Origin: Pectinophora gossypiella
Lineage: Eukaryota; Arthropoda; Insecta; Lepidoptera; Gelechiidae
NCBI RefSeq assembly: GCF_024362695.1
Contig: NC_065433.1
Span: 23,185,700-23,249,699, forward strand
DNA length: 64,000 bases
Direction of reading: 5' to 3'
Of this stretch, positions 1-9,758 are shown in pieces; the stretch's first letter is position 1, and each line of letters begins with the position of its first letter. The position numbers were made by a program, and so were the translations under genes. The notes under the pieces were generated by a model, which was not told where the DNA came from, did not search any database, and saw only the letters and a list, made by a program, of their open reading frames with translations.

Positions 1-29
1 TCTGAAAAAAGGTTTTTTTTCTAAAACGT

Positions 30-1058
30 ATGGATACTTCGCCCACAGAAGCCGCCCAAGTTGTGGCATTGCTGGATTCTGGCCTTAGTCAGCGTGTTGT
101 GGCTGCAAGACTGCATCTAAGCCTGTCATCTGTTCATAGAGTCTATAAACGTTATCGGGAGACTGGTTTGTTCACGCGCCGTTCAGGATCTGGCAGGAAT
201 CGGGTCACTTCTGAGCGAGATGATCGATTTATTGTAACAACTTCTTTAAGAAATCGACGCCTTAACGCTTTTCAACTGCAGCAGCGGCTTCGTGTTGTAC
301 GAAGGGTGGCTGTAAGTGACTCTACAATTAGAAGAAGGTTGAAGGATCGTGGAATGGTACCGCATAAGCCAGCAAATGGGCCGAAATTAACTGCAGACCA
401 TCGAAGAGCGCGCCTTAACTTTGCACGTGAGCACCTAAATTGGTCATACCTACAGTGGAGCAAAGTTCTCTTTTCTGATGAGTGTAAAATTATGCTGTAT
501 GGTAACGACGGAAGGAACAAGGTCTACAGAAGAGACGGAGAACGCTATGCACAATGCTGCATTGAAGAAAAGGTCAGCTATGGTGGCGGTTCGTGGACGG
601 TTTGGGGAGGAATCAGCGCCGACGGTAAGACAGAGCTTGCTTTCGTGTCTGGGCCACGTCTGCCTGCACTAAACTGTCATCGGTACGTCGAAGAGTGTCT
701 CGAGCCTCATGTGATGCCCTATGCACATTTTATTGGCAACGGCTTCATATTCATGCACGACAATGCTAGGGCTCACACCGCGGGCGTCGTACGAGATTAT
801 CTTAACGAAGTCGATATCTCTATTATGGAATGGCCAGCAAGAAGCCCGGACATGAATCCCATTGAACATCTGTGGGATGAATTAAAGAGACGAATTCGAG
901 CAAGAGATCCTGCCCCAGAAACACTTAGCCAGCTGCAAGATGCAATCCAAGAGGAATGGGACAATATACCACAGCATGTGATCGTGACTCTCATCCGATC
1001 GATGAAGAACCGTATGGAAGCAGTAATTAGAGCTCGGGGAGGGAATACAAGTTATTAA
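30..1058 (+). CDS. Tc1/mariner-family transposase, intact
   Basis: 342-residue ORF, the full length expected of a Tc1-type transposase, which cuts and pastes its element at TA dinucleotides. The N-terminal half (about residues 10-110) has two helix-turn-helix segments of the paired-like bipartite DNA-binding domain, with a basic linker around residues 50-60 (RRSGSGRN). The catalytic triad is readable: D150 in LFSDE, D244 in MHDNARAH and E279 in NPIEHLWDE, with 34 residues between the second D and the E (DD34E). There is no internal stop or frameshift, so it may be young. The start follows only 29 bases of window, so the left TIR is cut off or lies at the very edge. The downstream sequence at 1060-1085 (ACGTTTTTTAGC...) partly mirrors bases 1-29 in inverted orientation. 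Family assignment is firm; activity is unknown. Confidence 0.95.
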   Translation: MDTSPTEAAQVVALLDSGLSQRVVAARLHLSLSSVHRVYKRYRETGLFTRRSGSGRNRVTSERDDRFIVTTSLRNRRLNAFQLQQRLRVVRRVAVSDSTIRRRLKDRGMVPHKPANGPKLTADHRRARLNFAREHLNWSYLQWSKVLFSDECKIMLYGNDGRNKVYRRDGERYAQCCIEEKVSYGGGSWTVWGGISADGKTELAFVSGPRLPALNCHRYVEECLEPHVMPYAHFIGNGFIFMHDNARAHTAGVVRDYLNEVDISIMEWPARSPDMNPIEHLWDELKRRIRARDPAPETLSQLQDAIQEEWDNIPQHVIVTLIRSMKNRMEAVIRARGGNTSY

Positions 1059-1759
1059 ATAAACGTTTTTTAGCTTTTTTTTTCATTTACGTGTGTTGTT
1101 TTATCCATTTCCTTTATACTCCATACGGAATAAAAATGACTCATTTAACAAAATACGAAACCTATGAAAAATTCATTTAAATTTAGAACATTAACATTAA
1201 GATTTGATAAGCTCATATTACTCACTATTAAACGACATTTAACATTTATTCCTAAATGTACACATTTTTCTGATAATCCTGACAAAACGTAAACTTGCAA
1301 GGTGTTTCGATTTTTTTGATGAGAAGTGTATTTTATTCTTTTGACACACAACCGAGCCAAATCCATCATCGATCATCGTATACAGCCTTGTTATTAGCTG
1401 ACAGTTATAAACTGTAAATTTTCAAAATGGCTGACAGTATGAAATTACATTAAAAACTTTCAAAATGTAGTGCTTAAAACTTTTCGCAATATTTAACTGA
1501 CTTTTTTATTGCGTCAATCTGCTGTTTTTCAATATCGTATCTAACACTAGTTATTTTAATGGCTAAAGTCAACCTTATACATACGTTATAATATCAACTT
1601 ATATTGCTCAAGTAACACGTGAGGTCACTAGTTCGTAGTGGCATTTTTTTTCTTTATTTAAGGAGCTTTATCAAAAATGAAACTGTCGGTCCATTGTTCC
1701 ACAAAAATATCTTACTCTAATTTATGAGCTAAACTACATCCGTAGATTTTATAAAAAAA
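1059..1759. other. AT-rich DNA, no gene seen
   Basis: Begins with the 3' flank of the Tc1 element, including an AATAAA-like run just after the stop. The rest is low-GC sequence with no long ORF or repeat that I recognise. Confidence 0.5.
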
Positions 1760-2290
1760 CTAGCTCTTGCCCGCGACTTCGTCCGCGTGGCGTGTTATAA
1801 AAAAGAGATATTTGTGTTTTGTGGGAGTACATGTAAAATTTCAAGCATCTAACTTGTGCAGTTTAGATTTTTTGATAAGTACATCATTTTTTTCCCGCTA
1901 ACTCCCATTTTTCAAAATACGGCCATAACTAAACTTTATATTTACTAAGGTATGCATGCATGCTAGATTGAAAACATCTACTCGTATTTTACGCGGTTTA
2001 GATTTTTTCATACAAATAATTTTTCCTGCTTACGGCCGTTCCCGTGGGAATTTTGCAATATCCTGTTGCAACTAAGCTTTAAGTTTACTAAGGTACCTGC
2101 ATGCCAAATTTCAAGCGTCTAACTTAAGAGGTTTAGATTTTTCATACTAAATGATTTTCCCCTAATTCCCGTTCCCGTGGGAATTTCGGGAATTCCTCAC
2201 TCTTCCCGATTTCAAGTGCCTACGTTTACCCGTTAAGGCTGTGCGTTGATATGTCAGTCAGTCAGTTTCTCCTTTTATATATTTAGAAGA
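1760..2290 (-). mobile_element. Non-autonomous Helitron, 531 bp
   Basis: Read on the minus strand it starts TCTTCTAAATATATAAAAGG and ends in a short hairpin (CGCGGACGAAGTCGCG) followed by GGCAAGAGCTAG. The bases outside are A before TC and T after CTAG, the expected A|T Helitron target. It has no coding capacity. It shares its internal motifs (CCCACGGGAAC, TAGTTGCAACAGGATATT) and its 3' hairpin with the larger Helitron at 21.7-23.7 kb. Confidence 0.8.
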
Positions 2291-2432
2291 TTTTGGCCCC
2301 ATCAGAGAATGGGTCAGTCAGTGCTGAATTACATTGGCCCACAAAGGGTTGTCTAGTGCCATTTATAACTCCCTGATTTCCACTGGACTGCAATACTGTG
2401 GCTGTAAGTTTACTATGGCTGTGTGTTATTTT

Positions 2433-2745
2433 TATAACGTCACTTATCGTACATTTGCCGTATAAAGCATTAACTACTTGGCTGGACAAATGGAGAGGGA
2501 AATGAGCCCGATACAAAGTTTAAGACAAAAAAGGGGGCTCAATTGGGCGCGAAGGTTCAATGCGCTCTGAGAGGATTGTAATATTTGAAAGAATTAGTCG
2601 ACCCTGGGCGGATAGCGATAAACGCTGATAAGGGAAATCGTCGACAGCGCCGGCGGGGTCGGTTTGGGTCGTGAGGCATTTGTCGGCGAGAGCTGAGTGG
2701 CTGTTTCCATGACTAGAGTACCCAAGCCGGTCGTCAGGATCGTAT
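2433..2745 (+). repeat. Interspersed repeat, GGACAAATGGGGAGCGC family
   Basis: This sequence recurs, in both orientations and at different lengths, at 30330-30395, 30970-31300, 31548-31625, 43866-44140, 47190-47280 and 49573-49760. A shared core reads AACTACTTGGCCGGACAAAT, followed by a CGCCGGCGGGGTCGG block. I could not fix the ends or the class. Confidence 0.65.
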
Positions 2746-3295
2746 ATTTTTCAGTCTACTTTAATGAATGTCCACCTTTACTTACGATGCTCCATTTTAT
2801 TTTAAATCGTATAAAGAAACAATAATATAATGCGCACATACAAAATATTTATTTTCCCAACGAACATCCACTTTGATGAACGATATTTTCACTTGTGTTC
2901 TCACCCAGTAATGAATTAATTTCATTTGATACTTAATTATGTAACACCTCCCAGCGAATTCGAAAATTAAACGTGATGAAGCACCGCCATACTTGCGACA
3001 GTGTTGCCATTTTAAAATTACGTATATTGTAATTTACTTTATTTTATTACCATATTTACATAAAGGTGGGTATTAACTCGTTGCTCTTTTCGTCGTATTT
3101 AAACAAACGTTTAACACTCCTGCACTAACACTGCATTTGAGACACTGCTTAAAATACTGTCCTTCACTTCTAGTTTTTTTTATTTTTACTTTCACTTTTC
3201 CACTTCTTCTTGCTTCGATCACTTTAGAAACTGTACTGAACTGTCTCTCCTTTCTCACCCCGCTCCGTATATATCCTATGGTCTCGTAATAGAAT
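2746..3295. other. No gene seen
   Basis: AT-rich DNA with short chance ORFs only. Confidence 0.4.
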
Positions 3296-3348
3296 TGTCG
3301 TCTTGGCCTAAAGGTCTTTGTCTCCAGGCCAATAAATTAAAAAAAAAA
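3296..3348 (+). repeat. LINE or SINE 3' tail
   Basis: GGCCTAAAGGTCTTTGT followed by a CAGGCCAA motif and an A-rich end. The same tail lies at 18361-18410, so this is a retroposed 3' end. The parent element is not in the window. Confidence 0.5.
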
Positions 3349-3569
3349 TGTCGTCTCTTTTTTCGAATAATCTAGGGTGGAACCTCCTTGACCATTCTAG
3401 TAAAAAAAGACAAGGATGGTGCGACAGAAAAGAGAAAGAAGGATTTACGGCTACGGTGACATTCCAGAACTCTGGTTGCGGAGTTTCTGCGATGAGACAT
3501 TGCTATTCCGTCACACCGCCCCCTATACCCAGTGCTTATTAACTATTTTAACTTAAAAATAATAATAGT

Positions 3570-4126
3570 TGTAGTGTATTCGCTTCAACAGCGGCAGCTC
3601 GGTGGCGCAGCGTTAAACGCGCTCGGTCTGCAATTGTTGAAGTTAAGCAACTTTCGCAAAGGCCGGTTATAGGATGGGTGACCACAAAAAAAACATCTCC
3701 AGCTCCTCCGTGCTTCGGAACGTACGTTAAGCCGTTGGTCCCGGCTGCATTAGCAGTCGTTAATAACCATCAATCCGCACTGGGCTCGCGTGATGGTTAA
3801 GGGCCCGATTTCCCTATCCATCCATAGGGAAGGCCCGTGTCCCAGCAGTGGGGACGTTAATGGGCTGATGATGATGATGATTCGCCTCAATATAATTATA
3901 TAAATAAATATCGGCTCGCTACCACACACTACGTCTTCACTCCACACCCGTACATACCCGTACAGTTTACTTTTTAATTGTGGCCACCGCGTAGTGCATT
4001 GCCCGAGACGACAGAATATATATGTGAATCGATTATATCGATTCGAGTATTTTATAATATATTACATATTTATTTATATACGTGTATTACAATAAGATGT
4101 GTTTATGTACTTATGTAAACACTACA
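3570..4126 (+). mobile_element. Solo LTR (copy 1), interrupted by a SINE
   Basis: Starts TGTAGTGTATTCG and ends ACACTACA. It is flanked by a perfect 5-bp duplication ATAGT (3565-3569 and 4127-4131). Without the SINE it is about 255 bp and matches the solo LTR at 63700-63949 along its length. An AATAAA-like site lies in the first 350 bases. No internal retroelement sequence adjoins it, so it is an LTR left by LTR-LTR recombination. The terminal TGTAGTGTATT also starts the LTR (sense strand) of the Gypsy element at 34.3-40.5 kb, which suggests a related but not identical family. Confidence 0.85.
3589..3880 (+). mobile_element. SINE-A, tRNA/5S-like head, GAT tail
   Basis: Inserted inside the solo LTR with target duplication TTCGCTTCAA (3579-3588) and TTCGCCTCAA (3881-3890). 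The head has a tRNA-type A box (GGTGGCGCAGCG), then 5S rRNA-like blocks GAAGTTAAGCAAC and GGATGGGTGACC. The body has the shared SINE domain CGTTAAGCCGTTGGTCCCGG. The 3' end CCCAGCAGTGGGGACG runs into (GAT)n. The LTR copy at 63.7 kb is the empty site. Confidence 0.9.
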
Positions 4127-4131
4127 ATAGT

Positions 4132-4640
4132 GTTGATGATTTTTCATAACTGCGAACATGCAAACTGATACCTGTTTATGTAAGGAATAGCTTTTACAAG
4201 GAACCTTTTATACGTCGTAAATGCAAGTGCCGTCACATCTTAGCACAAAGGCTTGAAAACATAGTCCATACATTAAAGTACCAACATGTATAACAGCATC
4301 TTACCCCATTGTCTTCGATGTGTCTATAAAGTCATCTTGTATAAAGAATAATGGACGTCACGTTGTCGCCTTTACAATGGGTATTAATTAGCAAAGAGCC
4401 CTTAGGTAATGCAACCATCGTTCAGGTTTCAAACAGCCCTTGTAAATGCATTGTAGCACATTGTTATTGTTACTAACACAAATGGATCTATGTTACGTAA
4501 TCTATCTGGTAACTAGGAGCTGCTGCTCTGTACTGGAATGTTGGCTGGTTTATATACTGCATTGTTCAAAGTTATGACGAGTTCAATGTTTGGTGTAAGC
4601 TTTTCACACAGAGAGGCGAGAGTTCCGGGCTGGGGAGTGA
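4132..4640. other. No gene seen
   Basis: Unassigned AT-rich sequence between the solo LTR and the next repeat. Confidence 0.4.
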
Positions 4641-4870
4641 GAGTTTTACCAACCCTCAGTCACACCCCGGACACTTCATACAAAAATCTCATTCTTATAG
4701 TGAGCCGCTTAAGTCGTAAGTGTAAGCGAGACAAACAATCTGCGCGCTCATCCTTACTCCTTAGCGGCTTACGTCTGTTTAAGACTAAACTAAGACCCAG
4801 AGGGAGTGAGGTCAGCGCTCGCTCCGAAAATGTGCGGGGCGGATTTACCGTTTTACACGTAGCATAAAGA
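4640..4870 (+). repeat. Interspersed repeat shared with 33.6-34.0 kb
   Basis: The segment with CACTTCATACAAAAATCT, GCTTACTCCTTAGCGG-type blocks and AAGTAAGACC-like stretches recurs in a longer form at 33610-34040. It is bounded by no clear TIR. It is followed at 4896-4932 by a small hairpin, AACGGGGTCAC / GTGACCCCGTT. Confidence 0.5.
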
Positions 4871-4972
4871 ATAATATTCTATGGGACTGCGCTGTAAGCT
4901 ACCAACGGGGTCACAGGTGACCCCGTTTTTCACAGACTTATCCAATCTGAAGATTTGACAGGTCCGGTTTTT

Positions 4973-5203
4973 ACAGAAGCGAAAACCAGCCCAATACAGG
5001 TTAGGTCACTTACCTCCGAAAATGCATTTCTCGGGAATGTGGGATTCCTCACGATATTTTCCTTCACCGCTGAGCACGTGATAATAATTTATGATCCAAA
5101 CATGAATTCGAAAACAAATTCGACAATGATTGGTTTAGGCCTGTGCTGGAGTCGAACCTGCGACCTCAAAGTGAGAGGCGTTCTACCAACTGCGCTACCA
5201 CGG
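4973..5203 (-). mobile_element. SINE-D, tRNA-headed
   Basis: On the minus strand the head reads GCCGTGGTAGCGCAGTTGG (A box) with GGTTCGACTCC (B box) about 35 bases later, a normal tRNA promoter spacing. The body holds CACGTGCTCAGCGGTGAAGG and AATCCCACATTCCCGAGAAA. A relative lacking the head lies at 59160-59345; diverged relatives lie at 43405-43618 and 18505-18695. Confidence 0.75.
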
Positions 5204-5204
5204 C

Positions 5205-5640
5205 GCAACAGCACGGAGCAGTTAAGTAAGAAGATGTATTGTATTTACAAAGTACGGTATTGTGCGCCGTAGATTGGCAGGCTTATTGAAATTCTTACAA
5301 TACGCGCATACAAAGAACTTTATGCATGGATAGTACGGCGCATACGTGTACTTAAGAATTGTATAATAACATCGCACAAATACGGAAGTTGCTCATGTGT
5401 TAACTTCACCTATTGTTTAAAGACTTTTAACTTCATCTATCCCTCTACTGCTGGGGACATCTCCTGCATCACAGACACCTGTCATGTTGGAGAGGAAATC
5501 GCTTAACAATTAACAACACAACAATAAAAATATTTTAGCATAGACAGGAATATTTTTTTGAAGTAAATAATAAATACAAACTTATGCCAAACTATAGTTC
5601 GTTTTAGTTGCTAACTACATAACTAAATACCACGCCTGTA
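5205..5640. other. No gene seen
   Basis: Unassigned AT-rich DNA between SINE-D and the palindromic MITEs. Confidence 0.4.
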
Positions 5641-5642
5641 TC

Positions 5643-5820
5643 CCCGAATACTGAGGGGGATGATTCAGACCACGATTCTGGGTTAATATCCATCGCAAAA
5701 GTAAAGATTTCTTTTAGTTTTTCAAAATTATTTTGTTTCTATACTTTTGCAATGGAAAATTCCACCTGATATTAACTCAGAATAATGAGCTGAATCATTC
5801 CTTTCAGTATTCGTTACCAT
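5643..5820. mobile_element. Palindromic MITE-C, copy 1
   Basis: The two halves fold back on each other: CGAATACTGAGGGGGATGAT on the left pairs with a matching inverted segment ending AGTATTCG on the right. Other copies or halves are at 5885-6093, 18700-18825, 21550-21680 and 23755-23835. It is non-coding. Confidence 0.7.
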
Positions 5821-5884
5821 GTCACTGACTCTTACACCCCATACAAGTACATACAGGTACCCATACAAGTAGGTCTGCGTGTTA

Positions 5885-6093
5885 GTAACACCGCAACGAA
5901 TACTGAGCGGGAGGGTTCAGACCATGATTCTGAGTTGACATCAAGTGGTATTTTTTGTCGGAAAATTCGTGATTTTTTGTGTTTTTTTAATTATTTTCTG
6001 TTCCATACTTTTGCGACGGTAAATTCCACTTGATATCAACTCAGAATCATGGTCTCAATCATCCCTCAAAGTTTTCGTTACGATGTCACTAAT
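5885..6093. mobile_element. Palindromic MITE-C, copy 2
   Basis: Same foldback family as 5643-5820: left arm GTTCAGACCATGATTCTGAG, right arm CTCAGAATCATGGTCTCAAT, loop rich in T. The outermost bases include CACTAA, common to all copies. Confidence 0.75.
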
Positions 6094-6109
6094 AATAGGA
6101 AATGTGTAT

Positions 6110-6219
6110 AATAGTTTTAGGCGGATGAGACGTTCGTTATGTAAAAATTGACGATTCAAAGTGTAACTATGTTACCTACTGAATAAAGATATTTTTGAAT
6201 TTGAATTGAATTTGAATAG
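6110..6219 (+). repeat. LINE 3' end
   Basis: AGGCGGATGAGACGTTCGTT, then GAATAAAGATATTTTTGAATTTGAA with repeated GAATTT: a retrotransposed 3' terminus. Minus-strand copies are at 7271-7455 and 12888-13060. Confidence 0.65.
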
Positions 6220-6700
6220 GGAAACATTTTCGCCAGCTATGTTTAATCCCAATAGGAGATGAGCCTGTTGCCAATAAGTTATTAACAGTATTGATTTTTT
6301 CCTAATTAATTTAAACGACAAACTACATTAGAGGCAAAGAAAAAGGGGAATTATACTTAATATTGTTGTTATTAAAGTACTCAGTACTCAGTATTCATTT
6401 CCACGTCCCTTGCACTGGGTATCGGCATTTACAATGCAAAGAAGGGTGTCGTGTTAGTAGAACGTTTCATAGCTTACCCTACAATTGTGGGCCGAAGCCT
6501 CCGGCAATAGGCGGAATTTACGTGTTTCACTTCCCGGCTATAATCTTCTTACACTCAATAATATGCATTTTTATAGTGTAACCTAGTTGTGTCGAGGGAG
6601 GAAGTTTGTAATAATAGTAAAATAACAATAATAATAATAATAAAAAAGTATATTTAGGTAAAATCTACGACACACATATACATTTACAACATTAAAATGT
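6220..6700. other. No gene seen
   Basis: Contains a short AAT/ATA microsatellite near 6620-6645. Nothing else recognised. Confidence 0.4.
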
Positions 6701-6703
6701 ACA

Positions 6704-7003
6704 TCATCATCATCATCACCAGCCCATTAACGTCCCCACTGCTGGGGCACGGGCCTTCCCTATGGATGGATAGGGAAATCGGGCCTTAAACCACCACGCG
6801 GGCCCAGTGCGGATTGGTGGTTATTAACGACTGCTAATGCAGCCGGGACCAACGGCTTAACGTGCCTTCCGAAGCACGGAGGAGCTCGAGATGAAAACTT
6901 TTTTTTTTTGTGGTCACCCATCCTATGACCGGCCTCTGCGAAAGTTGCTTTACTTCAACAATCGCAAACCGAGCGCGTTTACCGCTGCGCCACCGAGCTC
7001 CTC
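6704..7003 (-). mobile_element. SINE-A, full length, perfect TSD
   Basis: Full-length minus-strand copy bounded by AAAATGTACA at 6694-6703 and 7004-7013. It carries the ATC (GAT) repeat tail at the left and the GAGCTCGGTGGCGCAGCGGT head at the right. The perfect 10-bp duplication points to recent insertion. Confidence 0.9.
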
Positions 7004-7270
7004 AAAATGTACACATTAATATTAATATTTAGTTGGAAAATATAAAGGTATATGGGTGCCGCAGTTCACCAAAAAAGGCCAGGGTTCAGTGAAAATTTAC
7101 CCAGAGGGCAACACTGATTTTCAACCCACGCCGATCGGTGAAACGCGAGTACCCGCACAATAAATAGTACTCAATATTCTGGATAGATAGCGTCGGCGTC
7201 GGCTTATTGACGATACATAGATCTAAGGAATGGACCCGGGGGTGTCTCAGCTTGACAAGAGCTGCGGGTT

Positions 7271-7455
7271 TAATTCAAATTCAAATTCAAAATATCTTTA
7301 TTCAGTTGGTAACATAGTTACACTTTGAATCGTCAATTTTTACATAACGAACGTCTCATCCGCCTAAAACTACTGCAGCTTCTCACAACCTGTATAGCCG
7401 GGGAAAAGAAGCTGCAAGAAAAACCTCGTCACAGGGCCCTAGACGTTCTTTAAAA
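7271..7455 (-). repeat. LINE 3' end, minus strand
   Basis: AATTCAAATTCAAATTC tail followed by the reverse of the 6110-6219 family (ACGAACGTCTCATCCGCCTA). It extends further into the parent LINE with CTACTGCAGCTTCTCACAAC. 5'-truncated. Confidence 0.65.
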
Positions 7456-8395
7456 AAATAAAAATAAACATAAAATATTGGTATACAATTGAGTAATTTA
7501 GCTGCCTAATTTCAGTTCTCAACAGTTAATCCCATGCATTCATATCTTCTAAATAATCACTAACTTTATAATAACCTTTTTTGTAAACTTTTTGTTTAAT
7601 TCCCGGCCGAGTCAGAATTTCTTTCGATTTAATTTTCTCTTTGTGATATTCCCTAAGCACGGCGACGGGTTAGTGCTATAAAAAACAAAAATCATTTAGT
7701 TTCAGTAATATTCGATTTAGCCGATCCTTACACGACACCGAGTACCAATGCGGTTGGCGGTAAAACGGTTTTAAGGTAACTTTGAATTACAGTTGTAATG
7801 TATGTAATCCGCTGATGCCTAACACAGAAACACCGCTTCACAAATCCGCGTCGTGTGATAATATCGCCTTAGTAGTAATGTTCCGCTGATGGTAAGCAGC
7901 TGACTATATAACCAGGTGCCTAAGCCAAGTTGCAAGCGATTACGAAAAACGAAGGTGTTATCGAATAAAATATATGGGATTGACAAGTCATCTTATCTTA
8001 ATCCCATACAATTTTGTTTTTTTTTTTACCTTTGATGGGTTTGCTCTTGGCTCCAGACTTGCCCAAAGGCATTGACGAGGCCTACGACGGAGCTCGCTCG
8101 CCCAGAAGGTGCCTGTTCACTCTGGCCTTGAAATCACCCGGGTTATATGCATTCGGAAATACAGAAGACGGCAAAGAATTCCACTCCCTAGTGTGCATTT
8201 GTTATCGATATGGTGTATAAGATTATATAATAAATAACCAACTGACAAAAAAAAAATACCTTTAACTCAATTTAAACGGCTCAATGAAAAAATAATTACT
8301 TATAACATTTAAGAATTTATAAGATAAAACTGTTTAAGATTACCCGTCGCACTACCAATATCGCATGCCTATTTTTATAAGCAAAACATGATGTA
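7456..8395. other. Unassigned DNA with a possible LINE fragment
   Basis: Around 8036-8210 the plus strand reads open for about 60 codons (PDLPKGIDEAYDGA..., GKEFHSL). The style resembles a retroelement fragment, but I cannot assign it. The rest holds nothing I recognise. Confidence 0.3.
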
Positions 8396-9289
8396 AGGTA
8401 AACGCTCCTATTAACGCCACCCAAAAATCGACATCGTTTACCGCCACCTTTTTTAAATTGCGGATATTTTGAATTGTGTCCGAGATAGAAAATTGATTCA
8501 AATGTCAAAAGATACATGTATTAATTGACTATGAAACGAACATACCCCTGAGCGTGGGCAACAACAGTCTAATTTGTGATTGGGCTGTAAGTGTGCAGTG
8601 TCCGCGCAAGCAACGCGCTCCATACAAGCCACTACTGAAATGCATAAGCATACAACATTTTTTTCTTAAGGTTTTGTGTCCGATGAAACATATTTTTCTT
8701 CATTTTAGTAATTATAACTACTTGTTAATACGTTTAAGAACTGAGAAAGCATGCTATATTTGATATTTGTGTCAGTTTTAAATGATTAATTTGAGTTTTA
8801 AAATGTGGCGGTGATAAAAGCATACATTTGCAGTTTGGTTACTATTACCGCCACCTATGGCGGCGATCGATATTTGTATGATATTTGTATTTTTTAATTA
8901 TTTAAGGTAACATGCCCAATCATTCATAATGTTATCATCTTATTTTATAGTATGGTTCATGAACTATATTAAAATCTATTAACGCCACACATTTGGTGGA
9001 ATTCAAGTATCCTGTGCTGCATATAAGTTAATGTATTTTTTTAAGAAATGTATGAACAAGTAGTTGAAGTAATTATGAATTTCTAATTTAAATACTTTAT
9101 ATATTTATTAAAATATGCTTTGAAACTGGTTATTACATACGTAGCTCTCATTTTGAATATTTATTTGTTTTCTTAAGGCTAATTTTTATGTGGCGGAAAT
9201 TGAAACACAGAAATTACATACATGTTTCTATTACCGCCAGCATAGATTCCCTCTTATGATTTATAGACAGGGTGATGCATTATTCTTCG

Positions 9290-9655
9290 GACTGACAGAG
9301 ACGGACGGACAGACCGAAACGGACGGTCAGATAGAGACAGACGGACGGACAGACCGAAACGGACGGACAGGGACAGACGGACAGACAGAGACAGAAGAAC
9401 AGACAGAGACAGAAGGACAGGCAGAGACAGACGGACGGACAGAGACAGACGGATAGACAGAGACAGAAGGACAGACAGAGACAGACGGACGGACAGAGAC
9501 AGACGGACGGACAGAGACAGACGGATGGACAGACGGACGGACAGAGACAGACGGATAGACAGAGACAGTCGGACCGGCAGAGACAGACGGATAGACAGAG
9601 ACAGACGGATGGACAGACGGACGGACAGAGACAGACGGATGGACAGAGACAGACG
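9290..9655. repeat. GACAGACGGAC-type microsatellite, about 365 bp
   Basis: Imperfect tandem array of GACAGAGACAGACGG / GACGGACA units. It yields long spurious ORFs on both strands. Confidence 0.95.
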
Positions 9656-9758
9656 TCAATTATGTATATAAATCTATGAAACCAAAAGATTTTTCTGTAG
9701 TTTATGTCATAATTCATTTAATAAAAAAATAACAATAATAATAAAGTTTATTGAAAAC

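Noticed and set aside
3640..3700. 5S rRNA gene
   Set aside because: Only the promoter-like middle part is present, inside a SINE with TSDs; the 5S ends are absent.
8014..8220. Short conserved-looking ORF (KGIDEAYDGA, GKEFHSL)
   Set aside because: Too short, no start context or splice partners; more likely a worn retroelement fragment, kept only as a note.
9280..9717. 145-residue Cys/Ser/Val-rich ORF on the minus strand, and similar ORFs in other frames
   Set aside because: It is the translation of the GACAGACGGAC microsatellite; period-driven, no start context, mirrored on both strands.
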